Below are positions 8,456 through 16,804 of a DNA stretch of 64,000 nt, piece after piece. The translations under genes were made by a program, and so were the position numbers. How positions within the stretch are numbered: position 1 is the stretch's first letter; each line of letters starts with the position of its first letter. Source of the DNA: RUG14871 sp045539425 (GTDB taxonomy: Bacteria > Bacillota_I > Bacilli_A > Erysipelotrichales > Erysipelotrichaceae); assembly GCA_045539425.1 (NCBI GenBank), contig JAZQFH010000021.1, forward strand, positions 5,313 to 69,312, read 5' to 3'. Below the pieces are notes generated by a model. It was not told where the DNA came from and made no database searches. It saw nothing but the letters and a program-made list of their open reading frames with translations.

Positions 8456-8475
8456 AATATGGGAGGTAAACACAT

Positions 8476-10302
8476 ATGAGCAAAATTATCGGTATTGACT
8501 TAGGTACAACAAACAGCTGCGTTGCCGTTATGGAAGGCAAAGAAGCAAAAGTTATAACAAATCCGGAAGGCAACAGAACAACTCCGTCCGTAGTCGCATT
8601 CAAAAACGGCGACAGAATTGTCGGTGATGCGGCCAAACGTCAGGTTGTCACAAACAAGGACTCCGTCATTTCCATTAAGCGTTTAATGGGATCTGACAAG
8701 AAAGTCACACTGGAAAACAAACAGTACACACCGCAGGAAATCAGTGCAATGATCCTGCAGTATATGAAAGGGTATGCGGAAGCTTATTTAGGCGAACCGG
8801 TCACGGAAGCCGTTATCACAGTCCCTGCATACTTCAACGATGCACAGCGTCAGGCAACCAAGGATGCCGGTAAGATCGCCGGACTGGATGTCAAACGTAT
8901 CATCAACGAACCGACTGCCGCAGCTCTGGCATTCGGTATCGATAAGACAGACAAAGAGCAGAAAGTCTTAGTCTTCGACTTAGGCGGCGGCACATTCGAT
9001 GTCTCCATTCTGGACTTGGCCGACGGTACATTCGAAGTATTGGCGACAGCCGGTAACAACATGCTGGGCGGCGATGACTTCGATAACGTGATCGTTGACT
9101 GGATGAGCGATGCCTTCAAGAAAGAAAACGGCATTGACTTAAAGAACGACAGAATGGCGCTTCAGAGAATGAAGGAAGCAGCCGAAAAAGCAAAGAAAGA
9201 CTTAAGCAGCATGGTCCAGACACAGATCTCCCTGCCGTTTATCTCCGCAGGCGTCAATGGTCCTCTGCATTTAGAGATGACTCTTACAAGAGCGAAATTC
9301 AATGAAATGACCAAGTTCTTAGTTGATAAGACGATCGGTCCGGTCAGACAGGCCTTATCCGATGCCGGCTTAACAAAGAACGATATTGACCAGGTCTTAT
9401 TAGTCGGTGGTTCCACACGTATCCCGGCGGTTCAGGAAGCCGTCAAGAACGAACTCGGCAAAGAACCGAACCACAGTGTCAACCCGGATGAAGTTGTCGC
9501 GATGGGCGCAGCCATTCAGGGCGGTGTCTTAACGGGTGATGTCAACGATGTCCTCTTACTGGATGTCACACCATTGTCCTTAGGTATCGAAACACTGGGC
9601 GGCGTTATGACGGTATTAATTCCGCGTAACACAACGATCCCGACAAGCAAATCGCAGATCTTCTCCACGGCAGCCGATAACCAGCCGGCCGTTGATATCC
9701 ATGTTCTTCAGGGTGAACGCCCGATGGCACAGGATAACAAGACACTTGGCTTATTCAAACTGGATGGCATCGCACCGGCAAGAAGAGGCATCCCGCAGAT
9801 CGAAGTCACATTCGACATCGACGTCAACGGTATCGTCCACGTTTCCGCACTGGATAAGGGTACCAACCGCAAACAGTCCATCGTCATTCAGAATTCCAGC
9901 GGCTTAAGCCAGGATGAAATCGACAGAATGGTCCGTGAAGCGGAAGAACACAAGGCCGAAGATGACAAGAAGAAAGAAGACATCGAATTAAAGAACAAGG
10001 CTGAATCCTTCATCAATCAGATCAACCAGACACTTTCCGAAAACGGCGATAAAGTCGATGCTTCTCAGAAAGCCCAGGTTGAAAAACTGAGAGATGAGCT
10101 GCAGACAGCTCTTGACAACAACGATATGGCTACTTTAAAGAGCAAGATCGATGAGCTGGAAAAAGCCGCACAGGCCATGGGCGAAGCCATGTACCAGCAG
10201 CAGGCACAGCAGAATAACGGAGCCTATCAGAATACATCCGAATCTTCCAATAAGAAGGATGATGACGATGTCATCGATGCGGAATTCACGGAAAAAGCAT
10301 AA
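8476..10302 (+). CDS. dnaK: Chaperone protein DnaK (Hsp70)
   Basis: A 608-residue Hsp70. The ATPase domain starts with IGIDLGTTNSCVAVMEG and shows FDLGGGTFDVSILDL, INEPTAAALAFG and LVGGSTRIPAVQEAV. The substrate-binding domain has the conserved DVTPLSLGIETLGGVMTVLIPRNTTIPT. The lid is helical and ends in DDVIDAEFTEK, the usual EEVD-like Firmicute tail. It lacks the 24-residue insertion seen in Gram-negative DnaK, as expected. The SD GGGAGGT precedes the ATG. Three hairpins separate it from dnaJ. Confidence 0.98.
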   Translation: MSKIIGIDLGTTNSCVAVMEGKEAKVITNPEGNRTTPSVVAFKNGDRIVGDAAKRQVVTNKDSVISIKRLMGSDKKVTLENKQYTPQEISAMILQYMKGYAEAYLGEPVTEAVITVPAYFNDAQRQATKDAGKIAGLDVKRIINEPTAAALAFGIDKTDKEQKVLVFDLGGGTFDVSILDLADGTFEVLATAGNNMLGGDDFDNVIVDWMSDAFKKENGIDLKNDRMALQRMKEAAEKAKKDLSSMVQTQISLPFISAGVNGPLHLEMTLTRAKFNEMTKFLVDKTIGPVRQALSDAGLTKNDIDQVLLVGGSTRIPAVQEAVKNELGKEPNHSVNPDEVVAMGAAIQGGVLTGDVNDVLLLDVTPLSLGIETLGGVMTVLIPRNTTIPTSKSQIFSTAADNQPAVDIHVLQGERPMAQDNKTLGLFKLDGIAPARRGIPQIEVTFDIDVNGIVHVSALDKGTNRKQSIVIQNSSGLSQDEIDRMVREAEEHKAEDDKKKEDIELKNKAESFINQINQTLSENGDKVDASQKAQVEKLRDELQTALDNNDMATLKSKIDELEKAAQAMGEAMYQQQAQQNNGAYQNTSESSNKKDDDDVIDAEFTEKA

Positions 10303-10309
10303 AATTAAC

Positions 10310-10373
10310 AGTCCTGGCTCTGCCGGGACTTCCTTCTATTAGGAAGAAGGGAAAAGGGGAGTGACTCACTCCC
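10310..10373 (+). other. Three consecutive RNA hairpins between dnaK and dnaJ
   Basis: Hairpin 1 (10310-10330): AGTCCTGG and CCGGGACT, one mismatch. Hairpin 2 (10329-10346): CTTCCT and AGGAAG. Hairpin 3 (10357-10373): GGGAGTGA-C-TCACTCCC, perfect. None has a T-run, so they are more likely processing or stability elements than terminators. Confidence 0.7.
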
Positions 10374-10393
10374 AAGTCAGGTATGGTGAACAT

Positions 10394-11542
10394 ATGGCAG
10401 AAAAAAGAGATTATTATGAAGTATTGGAAATAGATAAAAGTGCCAGCGAGGAGGACATTAAAAAGGCCTACCGTCGCCTGGCAAAGAAATACCATCCGGA
10501 TGTCAACAAGGAACCGGGTGCGGAAGAGAAGTTCAAGGAAGTCAATGAGGCTTATGAGGTTTTAAGCGATCCGCAGAAGAAGGCAACCTACGACCAGTTC
10601 GGCTTTGCGGGACTGGAAGGCGCCGGAGGCATGGGCGGAAGCGGCTTTGAAGGCTTCAGCGGCGGCTTTGAGGACTTGGGCGATATCTTCGGTCAGTTCT
10701 TTGGCGGTGGCTTCGGAGGAAGCGGTTTCGGCGGTTTTGGCGGCTCTTCTCGCCGTTCCAGCTCGAACGGTCCCCGTAAAGGTCAGGACCGCTTAATGGA
10801 GCTGCAGATCGACTTCATGGAGGCCATCAACGGCGTCACAAAGACGATTCCGCTCGAAGTGGATGAAACATGTACGGAATGTTTGGGCACAGGTGCCAAG
10901 AGCAAGGACGACATCAAGGTCTGTCCGCGCTGTAACGGCAGCGGACGCGTCGTCACGCAGCAGCGTACGGCATTCGGAACCTTCCAGAGTCAGTCGGTCT
11001 GTCCGGACTGTAACGGAACGGGGAAGAAGATCCTCAACAAATGCCCGAAATGCAAAGGCAAGGGCTATGAGCACAAGCGCATCAAGATCGATGCCAAGAT
11101 CCCGGCAGGCATCCGCAGCGGCCAGCAGATCTTAGTGCCAAACAGAGGCGAGCGCGGAAGTAACGGCGGAGAAAACGGAGACCTCTATATCGAGGTTCTG
11201 GTCCGTGACCATAAGTACTTCCAGCGTGACGGTAAGGATATCTACATCACGGTTCCGATCAGCGCCATTGACGCAACGCTGGGCTGCACGATCGATGTCC
11301 CGACGGTCTACGGAGACCTGCAGGTCAAAATTCCGGCAGGCATTCAGCCGGGCAAGAAGCTCAGACTCGAGGGAAAGGGCGTCAAGGACATGCACGGCGG
11401 CAGAGCCGGGGATGAATACGTCATTGTCGATGTTCAGATCAAGAGCAAGCTGACAAGCAAGGAAAAGGAATATTACGAGAAAATCAGAGAGCTGGAAAGC
11501 AGAGAAAGCGTCTTTGACAAATTCAAGAAAGCTTTCCACTAA
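10394..11542 (+). CDS. dnaJ: Chaperone protein DnaJ (Hsp40)
   Basis: A 382-residue type I J-protein. The J domain carries DYYEVLEIDKSASEEDIKKAYRRLAKKYHPD with the essential HPD. It is followed by a Gly/Phe-rich stretch (residues about 75-125). The zinc-finger domain has four CxxCxG modules: CTECLGTG, CPRCNGSG, CPDCNGTG and CPKCKGKG. The C-terminal substrate-binding domains follow. I chose the ATG at 10394, which gives the family N-terminus MAEKRDYYEVL. Its SD is weak; an in-frame GTG at 10361 lies inside a stem-loop. The last codons abut the SD of clpB. Confidence 0.95.
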   Translation: MAEKRDYYEVLEIDKSASEEDIKKAYRRLAKKYHPDVNKEPGAEEKFKEVNEAYEVLSDPQKKATYDQFGFAGLEGAGGMGGSGFEGFSGGFEDLGDIFGQFFGGGFGGSGFGGFGGSSRRSSSNGPRKGQDRLMELQIDFMEAINGVTKTIPLEVDETCTECLGTGAKSKDDIKVCPRCNGSGRVVTQQRTAFGTFQSQSVCPDCNGTGKKILNKCPKCKGKGYEHKRIKIDAKIPAGIRSGQQILVPNRGERGSNGGENGDLYIEVLVRDHKYFQRDGKDIYITVPISAIDATLGCTIDVPTVYGDLQVKIPAGIQPGKKLRLEGKGVKDMHGGRAGDEYVIVDVQIKSKLTSKEKEYYEKIRELESRESVFDKFKKAFH

Positions 11543-11557
11543 CAGGAGGTGGATACT

Positions 11558-14128
11558 ATGAATATGGACGATTTAAGTGAACGGCTGCAGATCGTGATAC
11601 AGGACGCAGTCCAGTTAGCGGTGCAGAATCACCACCCGGAAATCACAACCAGTCATTTACTCAAAGCCATTTTGAAAGACGATACATGTGACGGCATCTT
11701 CAAGGAAGCCAACATGAATAAGGGAGACGTGGAACAGATCGTCAACCGTTATTTCAATCAGATCGCCATCGTCAGCAACTACCAGCAGCCGTCTCTTTCC
11801 TATGAAGTGAACAAGACGCTGGTGGATGCGCAGGTGTATGCCCAGTCGATCGGCGACAAGGTCTTAAGCGTATCGCTGGTTCTGATCCATCTGTTATTTA
11901 ATAATGCTTCGGTATCGAAAGAGATCGTCAAGACCTTCGGTATCAACAAGAAGCAGATGCTGGAAATAGAAGAAAAGCGGAGAGGAGGGAAGAAAATGGT
12001 TGATGCAACAACAGAAAGTAATCTCAATGCTCTGGAAAAATACGGACGTGACATGGTTCAGGATGTCAAGGACGGCAAGATCGACCCGGTCATCGGAAGA
12101 GACGAGGAGATCCGCCGCATCATCCAGATCCTCTCACGGAAAACAAAGAATAACCCGATTCTGATCGGGGAGCCGGGCGTCGGTAAGACGGCAATCGTCG
12201 AAGGAATCGCCTGGCGTATCATGAAAGGGGACGTCCCGACGAGCTTACTGGACAAGAAACTGATCGAGCTCGATATGGGTGCCCTGATTGCGGGAGCGAA
12301 ATTCCGCGGTGAATATGAAGAAAGATTAAAAGCGGTCCTCAATGAAGTGGAAGAAGCCAACGGCGGCATCATCCTCTTTATCGATGAGATCCACAATCTG
12401 GTCGGTGCCGGTAAGACGGAAGGCAGCATGGATGCCGCCAACCTCTTAAAACCGATGCTGGCCAGAGGTGAGCTGCGCTGCATTGGCGCAACCACTTATG
12501 ATGAATATCGCGAATACATTGAAAAAGACAAGGCGCTGGAGCGGAGATTCCAGAAGATCCAGGTCGATGAGCCGAGTATTGAAGATACGATCAGCATCCT
12601 GCGTGGCTTAAAAGACCGTTTCGAATCCCATCACGGGGTGCAGATTCTGGATGAGGCCATCATTGCGGCGGCCACGCTTTCCCAGCGTTATATCACCGAC
12701 AGATATCTGCCAGACAAGGCCATTGACTTAATTGATGAAGCCTGCGCTTCCATCAAGGTTGAAATGGAAAGTCTGCCGGATGAGATCGATGAGCTCAACC
12801 GGAAAGTCATGCAGCTGGAGATTGAAGAAGCTGCCTTAAAGAAAGAGACGGATGCCAAAACGCAGGAAAGACTCAGTCAGCTGCGTCAGGAACTCGCCAA
12901 CTATAAAGAGCAGCGGGAAGTCATCTACTCCAAGTGGGATCAGGAAAAGAAAGAACTTGCCGAAAGCAAGATGAATAAGGAACTTCTGGAGAAGGCGAAG
13001 CTGGATCTCGAAAAGGCCCAGAATGAAGCCAGATACGAAGAAGCTGCCAAACTGCAGTACGATACGATTCCGACGCTGCAGAAAAAGATCAGCGAGAAGA
13101 CAAACAAGAAGAGCAGTGATGACATGCTGATCCCGGAAACGGTCGATGCCGAAATGATCGCGCGGATCGTCTCCAAGTGGACACACATCGAGATCAGCAA
13201 GCTGATGGACAGCGAGCGTCATAAACTGCTGGCTCTGGAAGATACGCTGCGTAAGAGAGTCATGGGCCAGGATGAAGCACTGCGCTTAGTCACGGAAGCC
13301 ATTCTGCGCTCGAAAGCAAACATTCAGGATGCCAACCGTCCGATTGGTTCCTTCCTCTTCTTAGGCCCGACAGGTGTCGGTAAGACGGAAGTGGCCAAGG
13401 CACTGGCAGAACAGTTATTTGACTCCGAAAGCAAGATCATCCGTATCGACATGAGCGAATACATGGAGAAATTCAGCACCTCCCGTCTGATCGGTGCTCC
13501 TCCGGGATATGTCGGTTATGAAGAGGGCGGACAGCTGACGGAAGCGGTCAGAAGAAAACCGTATTCCATCGTTCTTCTGGACGAAGTGGAAAAAGCCCAT
13601 CCGGATGTCTTCAACATTCTGCTGCAGATATTGGATGACGGACGCATCACGGATTCCAAGGGCGTGGTGGTCGACTTCAAGAACACGCTGATCATCATGA
13701 CAAGTAACCTCGGTTCGCAATATGCGTTTGAAGACGATGCGGAGGTACGTAAGAAAGGGTATGAAGAAGCGGTACGTAACTTCTTTAAACCGGAATTCGT
13801 TAACCGAATCGATGAGGTGATCATCTTCAACAAGCTGACGGATGATGTCATGGTACAGATCGCGGATAAATTCCTGCGTCAGACAGCCAACCGCTTAAAA
13901 GACCGCAACATTGAACTTGTGGTAACGGACGAAGCGAAGAAACTGATCATTGCGGAAGGCGTGGATCCGAACTTCGGCGCCAGACCGATGAAGCGTTTCA
14001 TTCAGAGAAACATCGAAACGAAGGTGGCGGAAGCCATCATCAAGGATGCCATCGAAGAAGATGCGAAGATCACGGTCGATGCCAAAGACGGGGAATTCAC
14101 TGTCACAACCGAACTCTATAACAAGTAA
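11558..14128 (+). CDS. clpB: ATP-dependent disaggregase ClpB
   Basis: A 856-residue Hsp100 disaggregase that works with DnaK-DnaJ-GrpE. It has an N-terminal Clp repeat domain (residues 1-145), AAA domain 1 with Walker A GEPGVGKT and Walker B IILFIDEIHNLVGAG, a coiled-coil middle domain (residues about 400-530, rich in Glu/Lys), and AAA domain 2 with Walker A GPTGVGKT and GYVGYEEGGQLTEAVRRKPYSIVLLDEVEKAHPDVFN. The middle domain separates it from ClpC/ClpA. The ATG at 11558 follows AGGAGGTG, and an earlier GTG lies within the SD. Its place at the end of the hrcA operon puts the whole disaggregation machine under HrcA. Confidence 0.95.
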   Translation: MNMDDLSERLQIVIQDAVQLAVQNHHPEITTSHLLKAILKDDTCDGIFKEANMNKGDVEQIVNRYFNQIAIVSNYQQPSLSYEVNKTLVDAQVYAQSIGDKVLSVSLVLIHLLFNNASVSKEIVKTFGINKKQMLEIEEKRRGGKKMVDATTESNLNALEKYGRDMVQDVKDGKIDPVIGRDEEIRRIIQILSRKTKNNPILIGEPGVGKTAIVEGIAWRIMKGDVPTSLLDKKLIELDMGALIAGAKFRGEYEERLKAVLNEVEEANGGIILFIDEIHNLVGAGKTEGSMDAANLLKPMLARGELRCIGATTYDEYREYIEKDKALERRFQKIQVDEPSIEDTISILRGLKDRFESHHGVQILDEAIIAAATLSQRYITDRYLPDKAIDLIDEACASIKVEMESLPDEIDELNRKVMQLEIEEAALKKETDAKTQERLSQLRQELANYKEQREVIYSKWDQEKKELAESKMNKELLEKAKLDLEKAQNEARYEEAAKLQYDTIPTLQKKISEKTNKKSSDDMLIPETVDAEMIARIVSKWTHIEISKLMDSERHKLLALEDTLRKRVMGQDEALRLVTEAILRSKANIQDANRPIGSFLFLGPTGVGKTEVAKALAEQLFDSESKIIRIDMSEYMEKFSTSRLIGAPPGYVGYEEGGQLTEAVRRKPYSIVLLDEVEKAHPDVFNILLQILDDGRITDSKGVVVDFKNTLIIMTSNLGSQYAFEDDAEVRKKGYEEAVRNFFKPEFVNRIDEVIIFNKLTDDVMVQIADKFLRQTANRLKDRNIELVVTDEAKKLIIAEGVDPNFGARPMKRFIQRNIETKVAEAIIKDAIEEDAKITVDAKDGEFTVTTELYNK

Positions 14129-14137
14129 AATCATACG

Positions 14138-14168
14138 AAGTGACCTGTTTGGACAGGTCACTTTTTTT
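14138..14168 (+). terminator. Terminator of the heat-shock operon
   Basis: AAGTGACCTGT, loop TTGG, ACAGGTCACTT continuing into a T-run. Confidence 0.93.
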
Positions 14169-14183
14169 GTGAAAGCATATGAA

Positions 14184-14212
14184 TTGATAAAAAAATCACA
14201 AAGTGTTAAAGT
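14184..14212 (+). promoter_or_regulatory. Candidate promoter of the 3-hydroxyacyl-CoA dehydrogenase gene
   Basis: TTGATA (14184-14189), 17 bp, TAAAGT (14207-14212), 31 bp before the start codon. The -10 box is weak. Confidence 0.35.
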
Positions 14213-14243
14213 AAAAGTGAAGACAATAGGAGGAATATGTATT

Positions 14244-15212
14244 ATGAGTCTGAATAAAGTAGTTGTCGCCGGGGGAGGCGTACTGGGAACCCAGATCGGT
14301 TTGATGTGTGCCTATTGCGGAAAGGATGTCACATTCTGGCTGAGAAGTGAGAGCTCCATTACGCGCACCCAGCCGAAAATCGAGCGTTACAGCTCACTGA
14401 TGTTACAGGATCTTGCGACTGCCAAGGCGTTAGTCGGCAGCCCGATGGGCCGCTTCGTCTATCCGAAAGGTCTGATCCGTAACTGGGACAGCGTTACGGC
14501 AGAGGAAATCGATACACTTTTGGAAAATGCCAAAAAGAATTTTGCGGATAATGTTCATATTGAAATTGATATGGCCAAGGCACTAAAAGATGCAGATATC
14601 GTCATTGAATCCATGTCCGAAGACCCGCAGGCAAAGATCGGCATCTATACGGCCATGAAAGATCTTCTGGATGAGAAGACAATCTTAGTCACCAACTCTT
14701 CCACGCTCTTACCGAGCAGTTTCGCGGAATATACGGGCAGACCTGCAAAATACTGCGCACTGCACTTTGCGAATACGATCTGGAAAAACAATACGGCCGA
14801 AGTCATGGGACACGCCGGAACAAGTCCGGAAGTCTATGAGGAAGTCGTGAAGTTTGCGGATGAGATCAACATGGTACCGCTGCAGCTGCATAAAGAGCAG
14901 CCGGGCTACATACTAAACAGCATGCTGGTTCCGTTCCTCAGCGCCGCCCAGGGCTTATGGGCAAACGGTGTTGCGGATGTCGAAACGATCGACAAGACGT
15001 GGAAACTGGCCACCGGTGCTCCGGCAGGTCCGTTCCAGATTCTCGATATCGTCGGACTGGAAACAGCCTATAACATCAACCAGATGAAACCGGAAGCCAA
15101 AGTCGAAGGAAGCACGATCAACATGATCGGCAAACTCTTAAAAGAGAAGATCGACAAAGGCGAGACAGGCGTCAATGCCGGCAAGGGTTTCTACGACTAC
15201 AGCAAGAAATAG
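14244..15212 (+). CDS. 3-hydroxyacyl-CoA dehydrogenase family protein
   Basis: A 322-residue NAD-dependent dehydrogenase that would interconvert 3-hydroxyacyl-CoA and 3-ketoacyl-CoA. The Rossmann fold starts at VVVAGGGVLGTQIGLMCAYCGKDV. The catalytic His is in ALHFANTIWKN and its partner Glu in AEVMGHAGTS. The C-terminal helical domain ends GVNAGKGFYDYSKK, the family signature. Started at the ATG at 14244, with SD ATAGGAGG. It stands alone between two terminators: no thiolase, crotonase or acyl-CoA dehydrogenase is nearby, so the physiological substrate cannot be read from context. A role in butyrate-type metabolism is possible but unproven. Confidence 0.85.
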   Translation: MSLNKVVVAGGGVLGTQIGLMCAYCGKDVTFWLRSESSITRTQPKIERYSSLMLQDLATAKALVGSPMGRFVYPKGLIRNWDSVTAEEIDTLLENAKKNFADNVHIEIDMAKALKDADIVIESMSEDPQAKIGIYTAMKDLLDEKTILVTNSSTLLPSSFAEYTGRPAKYCALHFANTIWKNNTAEVMGHAGTSPEVYEEVVKFADEINMVPLQLHKEQPGYILNSMLVPFLSAAQGLWANGVADVETIDKTWKLATGAPAGPFQILDIVGLETAYNINQMKPEAKVEGSTINMIGKLLKEKIDKGETGVNAGKGFYDYSKK

Positions 15213-15220
15213 TCATTCAT

Positions 15221-15246
15221 AGCTGCCTTCGGGCAGCTTTTCTTTT
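15221..15246 (+). terminator. Terminator of the dehydrogenase gene
   Basis: AGCTGCC, TTCG loop, GGCAGCT, then TTTTCTTTT. Confidence 0.85.
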
Positions 15247-15775
15247 ATTCTAGAATAAATAGCAATACAGATTTGCTCTATTGCCCCAGAGCTGAAATCG
15301 AAATAAAGCGCATGCCGTCTTGTTCGTTTATGCTGTGAATTGATTTTCCGTGATGTTGTTCTGATCTATCGAGGTATTCGATTATTATTAGCCGGTATTT
15401 GTATTATTGTAACAGTAAAGCTTATTCGGAAATCTGGTTATGTTTTTCAGGAATACAATCAGGGAAAGAGTAAGTACTGCTCAGCAGAATGAAGACAGAC
15501 AGATAATCGCTTTAACAGGATTTGGAGTAGAGAAAAAGAATACTTATATCGATAAGCAATCGGGAAAGCTTTAACATTTTTGTAACAATATTTTGCTAAA
15601 ACAGTATACATGAGGTGAGTTATGGATTGGTGTAATTTTTCGAGAAAGTAGGTGGGCTGATCAATTATCGAACATGTCACATTGCAGCACTTGAGGGTGT
15701 ATAAAAATCCTCGGATATGTTGAACAATCATTTTAATTGGGGGGTATTGCATTTCCGAACATACCTTTCCGGCAG
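15247..15775 (+). other. Gene-poor, AT-rich junction with degraded coding traces
   Basis: No intact gene is visible. Base composition drops here relative to the left flank. A short piece encoding a hydrophobic run (LLLAGICIIVTVKLIRKSG) lies at about 15385-15440 and runs out of phase into the recombinase fragment at 15440. The rest to 15775 shows stops in all frames and no structured RNA I recognise. I take it as the eroded left edge of an inserted segment. Confidence 0.5.
15440..15574 (+). pseudogene. Serine recombinase (resolvase/invertase) fragment
   Basis: A 44-codon stretch reads RVSTAQQNEDRQIIALTGFG, then VEKKNTYIDKQSGK, then a stop. This is the N-terminal signature of serine resolvases and invertases (RVST..QN.DRQ, IDK.SGK). 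The catalytic-Ser strand is altered at the front (MFFRNTIRE in place of a YGYI-type start), and everything after the first 45 residues is gone. It is a decayed mobile-element recombinase, and the only sign of mobility on this side of the AT-rich segment. Confidence 0.75.
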
Positions 15776-16387
15776 TTATATTACACGTTCTGGCATTTCG
15801 TTTTTGCGTTTAATTAAAAACTGCTCTGCCAGGGTTTTGATTAATCCTTTCTGCAGCATTCCGTATTCAAGATAGAAAGATTCATCAATTGTCAGTTCTC
15901 CATATCCAAAAGTCTGTATCTGCTCTTCAATAATGCCGGAAAGAGAAATATCAATTATCTTGTTTTTAGATTTATCTGTTCTGTAGTGATCAAGGCCTAT
16001 GTCTTCCTTAAATCTCTCGCGCTGATTATTTCTGTACCAGAGGGCAAACTCGGGATGCCTGGATTCACAGACCAGGGGAACAAGGTATTCTTTTCGCGTT
16101 TTAAAATACATGTACATTTCCTTATAGAAATCATTAAAGTTACCTTCTGATCTGGTAGATGAGGAATAAATATCAACAATCTCACTTTTCAGCCAGTTGA
16201 TCAGTTCATCAAGTACTTCACCTGTATTGTGGTAATAAAAGTAGAAGGTAGAACGGTTGATGTGTGCCAGGGCAGTGATTTCCTTGATGCTCATGACATT
16301 CTGATAATGATATTTCTGATACAGTTTCCAGAAAGCATTTCTTATTTCTTCTATGGTTTCGTTTCTTGCGTTTTGATAAAAACCCAT
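15776..16387 (-). CDS. TetR/AcrR-family transcriptional regulator
   Basis: A 203-residue regulator. The N-terminal HTH reads IRNAFWKLYQKYHYQNVMSIKEITALAHINRSTFYFYYHNTGEVLDELI, a standard TetR DNA-binding domain. The C-terminal ligand domain is variable. The gene is divergent from the Cys-repeat peptide operon and is separated from it by 118 bp holding a 29-bp inverted repeat. It is therefore the likely repressor of both itself and the operon. The ligand cannot be predicted. SD AAGGAGAC lies upstream of the ATG at 16387. Confidence 0.85.
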   Translation of the reverse strand: MGFYQNARNETIEEIRNAFWKLYQKYHYQNVMSIKEITALAHINRSTFYFYYHNTGEVLDELINWLKSEIVDIYSSSTRSEGNFNDFYKEMYMYFKTRKEYLVPLVCESRHPEFALWYRNNQRERFKEDIGLDHYRTDKSKNKIIDISLSGIIEEQIQTFGYGELTIDESFYLEYGMLQKGLIKTLAEQFLIKRKNEMPERVI

Positions 16388-16417
16388 GTGGATAGTCTCC
16401 TTTTTCTATACTGTAAC

Positions 16418-16446
16418 ACAAAATCGGACAATATGTCTGATTTTGT
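16418..16446. promoter_or_regulatory. Palindromic operator between tetR and the Cys-repeat peptide operon
   Basis: Left arm ACAAAATCGGACA (16418-16430), centre ATA, right arm TGTCTGATTTTGT (16434-16446). Of 13 pairs, 12 match. Size and symmetry suit a TetR dimer-of-dimers. It overlaps the likely -35 of the rightward promoter. Confidence 0.85.
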
Positions 16447-16469
16447 TGGAAGGATTACGCAAATATAAT
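16443..16469 (+). promoter_or_regulatory. Candidate promoter of the Cys-repeat peptide operon
   Basis: TATAAT at 16464-16469 with TTGTTG at 16443-16448, spacing 15 (short). The -35 overlaps the operator. The SD ACAGGAGGT precedes the start codon at 16506. Confidence 0.55.
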
Positions 16470-16505
16470 GCTATGATTTTGTTAAAGAAAACAGGAGGTA
16501 TTAAC

Positions 16506-16748
16506 ATGGCTCTTAAGAATTTATTTGGAAAAGATGTTGCTGCTTCAGCATGCGGCACAGCTTGCGGTACTAATGACAAACCTGAAGAAGAAGTAAAGGA
16601 AACTCCATCAGCTTGCGGAAGTGCCTGCGGCGCTGCTGATAAGCCTGAAGAAGAAACAGCTCCAAGTGCCTGTGGTGCAGCAGACAAACCGGAAGAAACA
16701 ACACCAAGTGCCTGTGGCACAGCATGCGGTGCAGGGGATAAGGAATAA
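16506..16748 (+). CDS. ACGX-repeat peptide, predicted radical SAM-modified RiPP precursor
   Basis: An 80-residue peptide with a short leader (MALKNLFGKDVAA) followed by repeats of SACGxACGx joined by charged linkers (DKPEEE and similar). There are seven Cys, all in ACG triplets: two in unit 1, two in unit 2, one in unit 3 (one copy lost) and two in the last unit. The ACGX pattern matches a class of peptides that I recall being paired with a dedicated radical SAM/SPASM enzyme, which follows here after 56 bp. Such enzymes often form thioether or related crosslinks at Cys. No transporter or protease lies in the operon, so the product may stay in the cell, perhaps as a redox cofactor. Start chosen by SD ACAGGAGGT. 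Confidence 0.85.
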   Translation: MALKNLFGKDVAASACGTACGTNDKPEEEVKETPSACGSACGAADKPEEETAPSACGAADKPEETTPSACGTACGAGDKE

Positions 16749-16754
16749 TGAATA

Positions 16755-16782
16755 AAGGTGTGCTTTGAATGGAGCACACCTT
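16755..16782 (+). other. Intercistronic hairpin between precursor peptide and maturase genes
   Basis: AAGGTGTGCT (16755-16764) pairs perfectly with AGCACACCTT (16773-16782). What follows is TATCC, not a T-run. It likely sets the ratio of precursor mRNA to enzyme mRNA by partial termination or 3' end protection. Confidence 0.7.
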
Positions 16783-16804
16783 ATCCTTATTTGGAGGAAT
16801 CAAC

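Noticed and set aside
13516..13851. Ser/Leu-rich minus-strand frame inside clpB
   Set aside because: Its composition is that of the antisense of a coding strand; clpB is certain here.
16406..16777. Minus-strand frame opposite the ACGX peptide encoding a Pro/Gln/Ala-rich repeat protein
   Set aside because: The repetitive DNA opens all frames. It has no SD, and the plus-strand frame has SD, operator and maturase partner.
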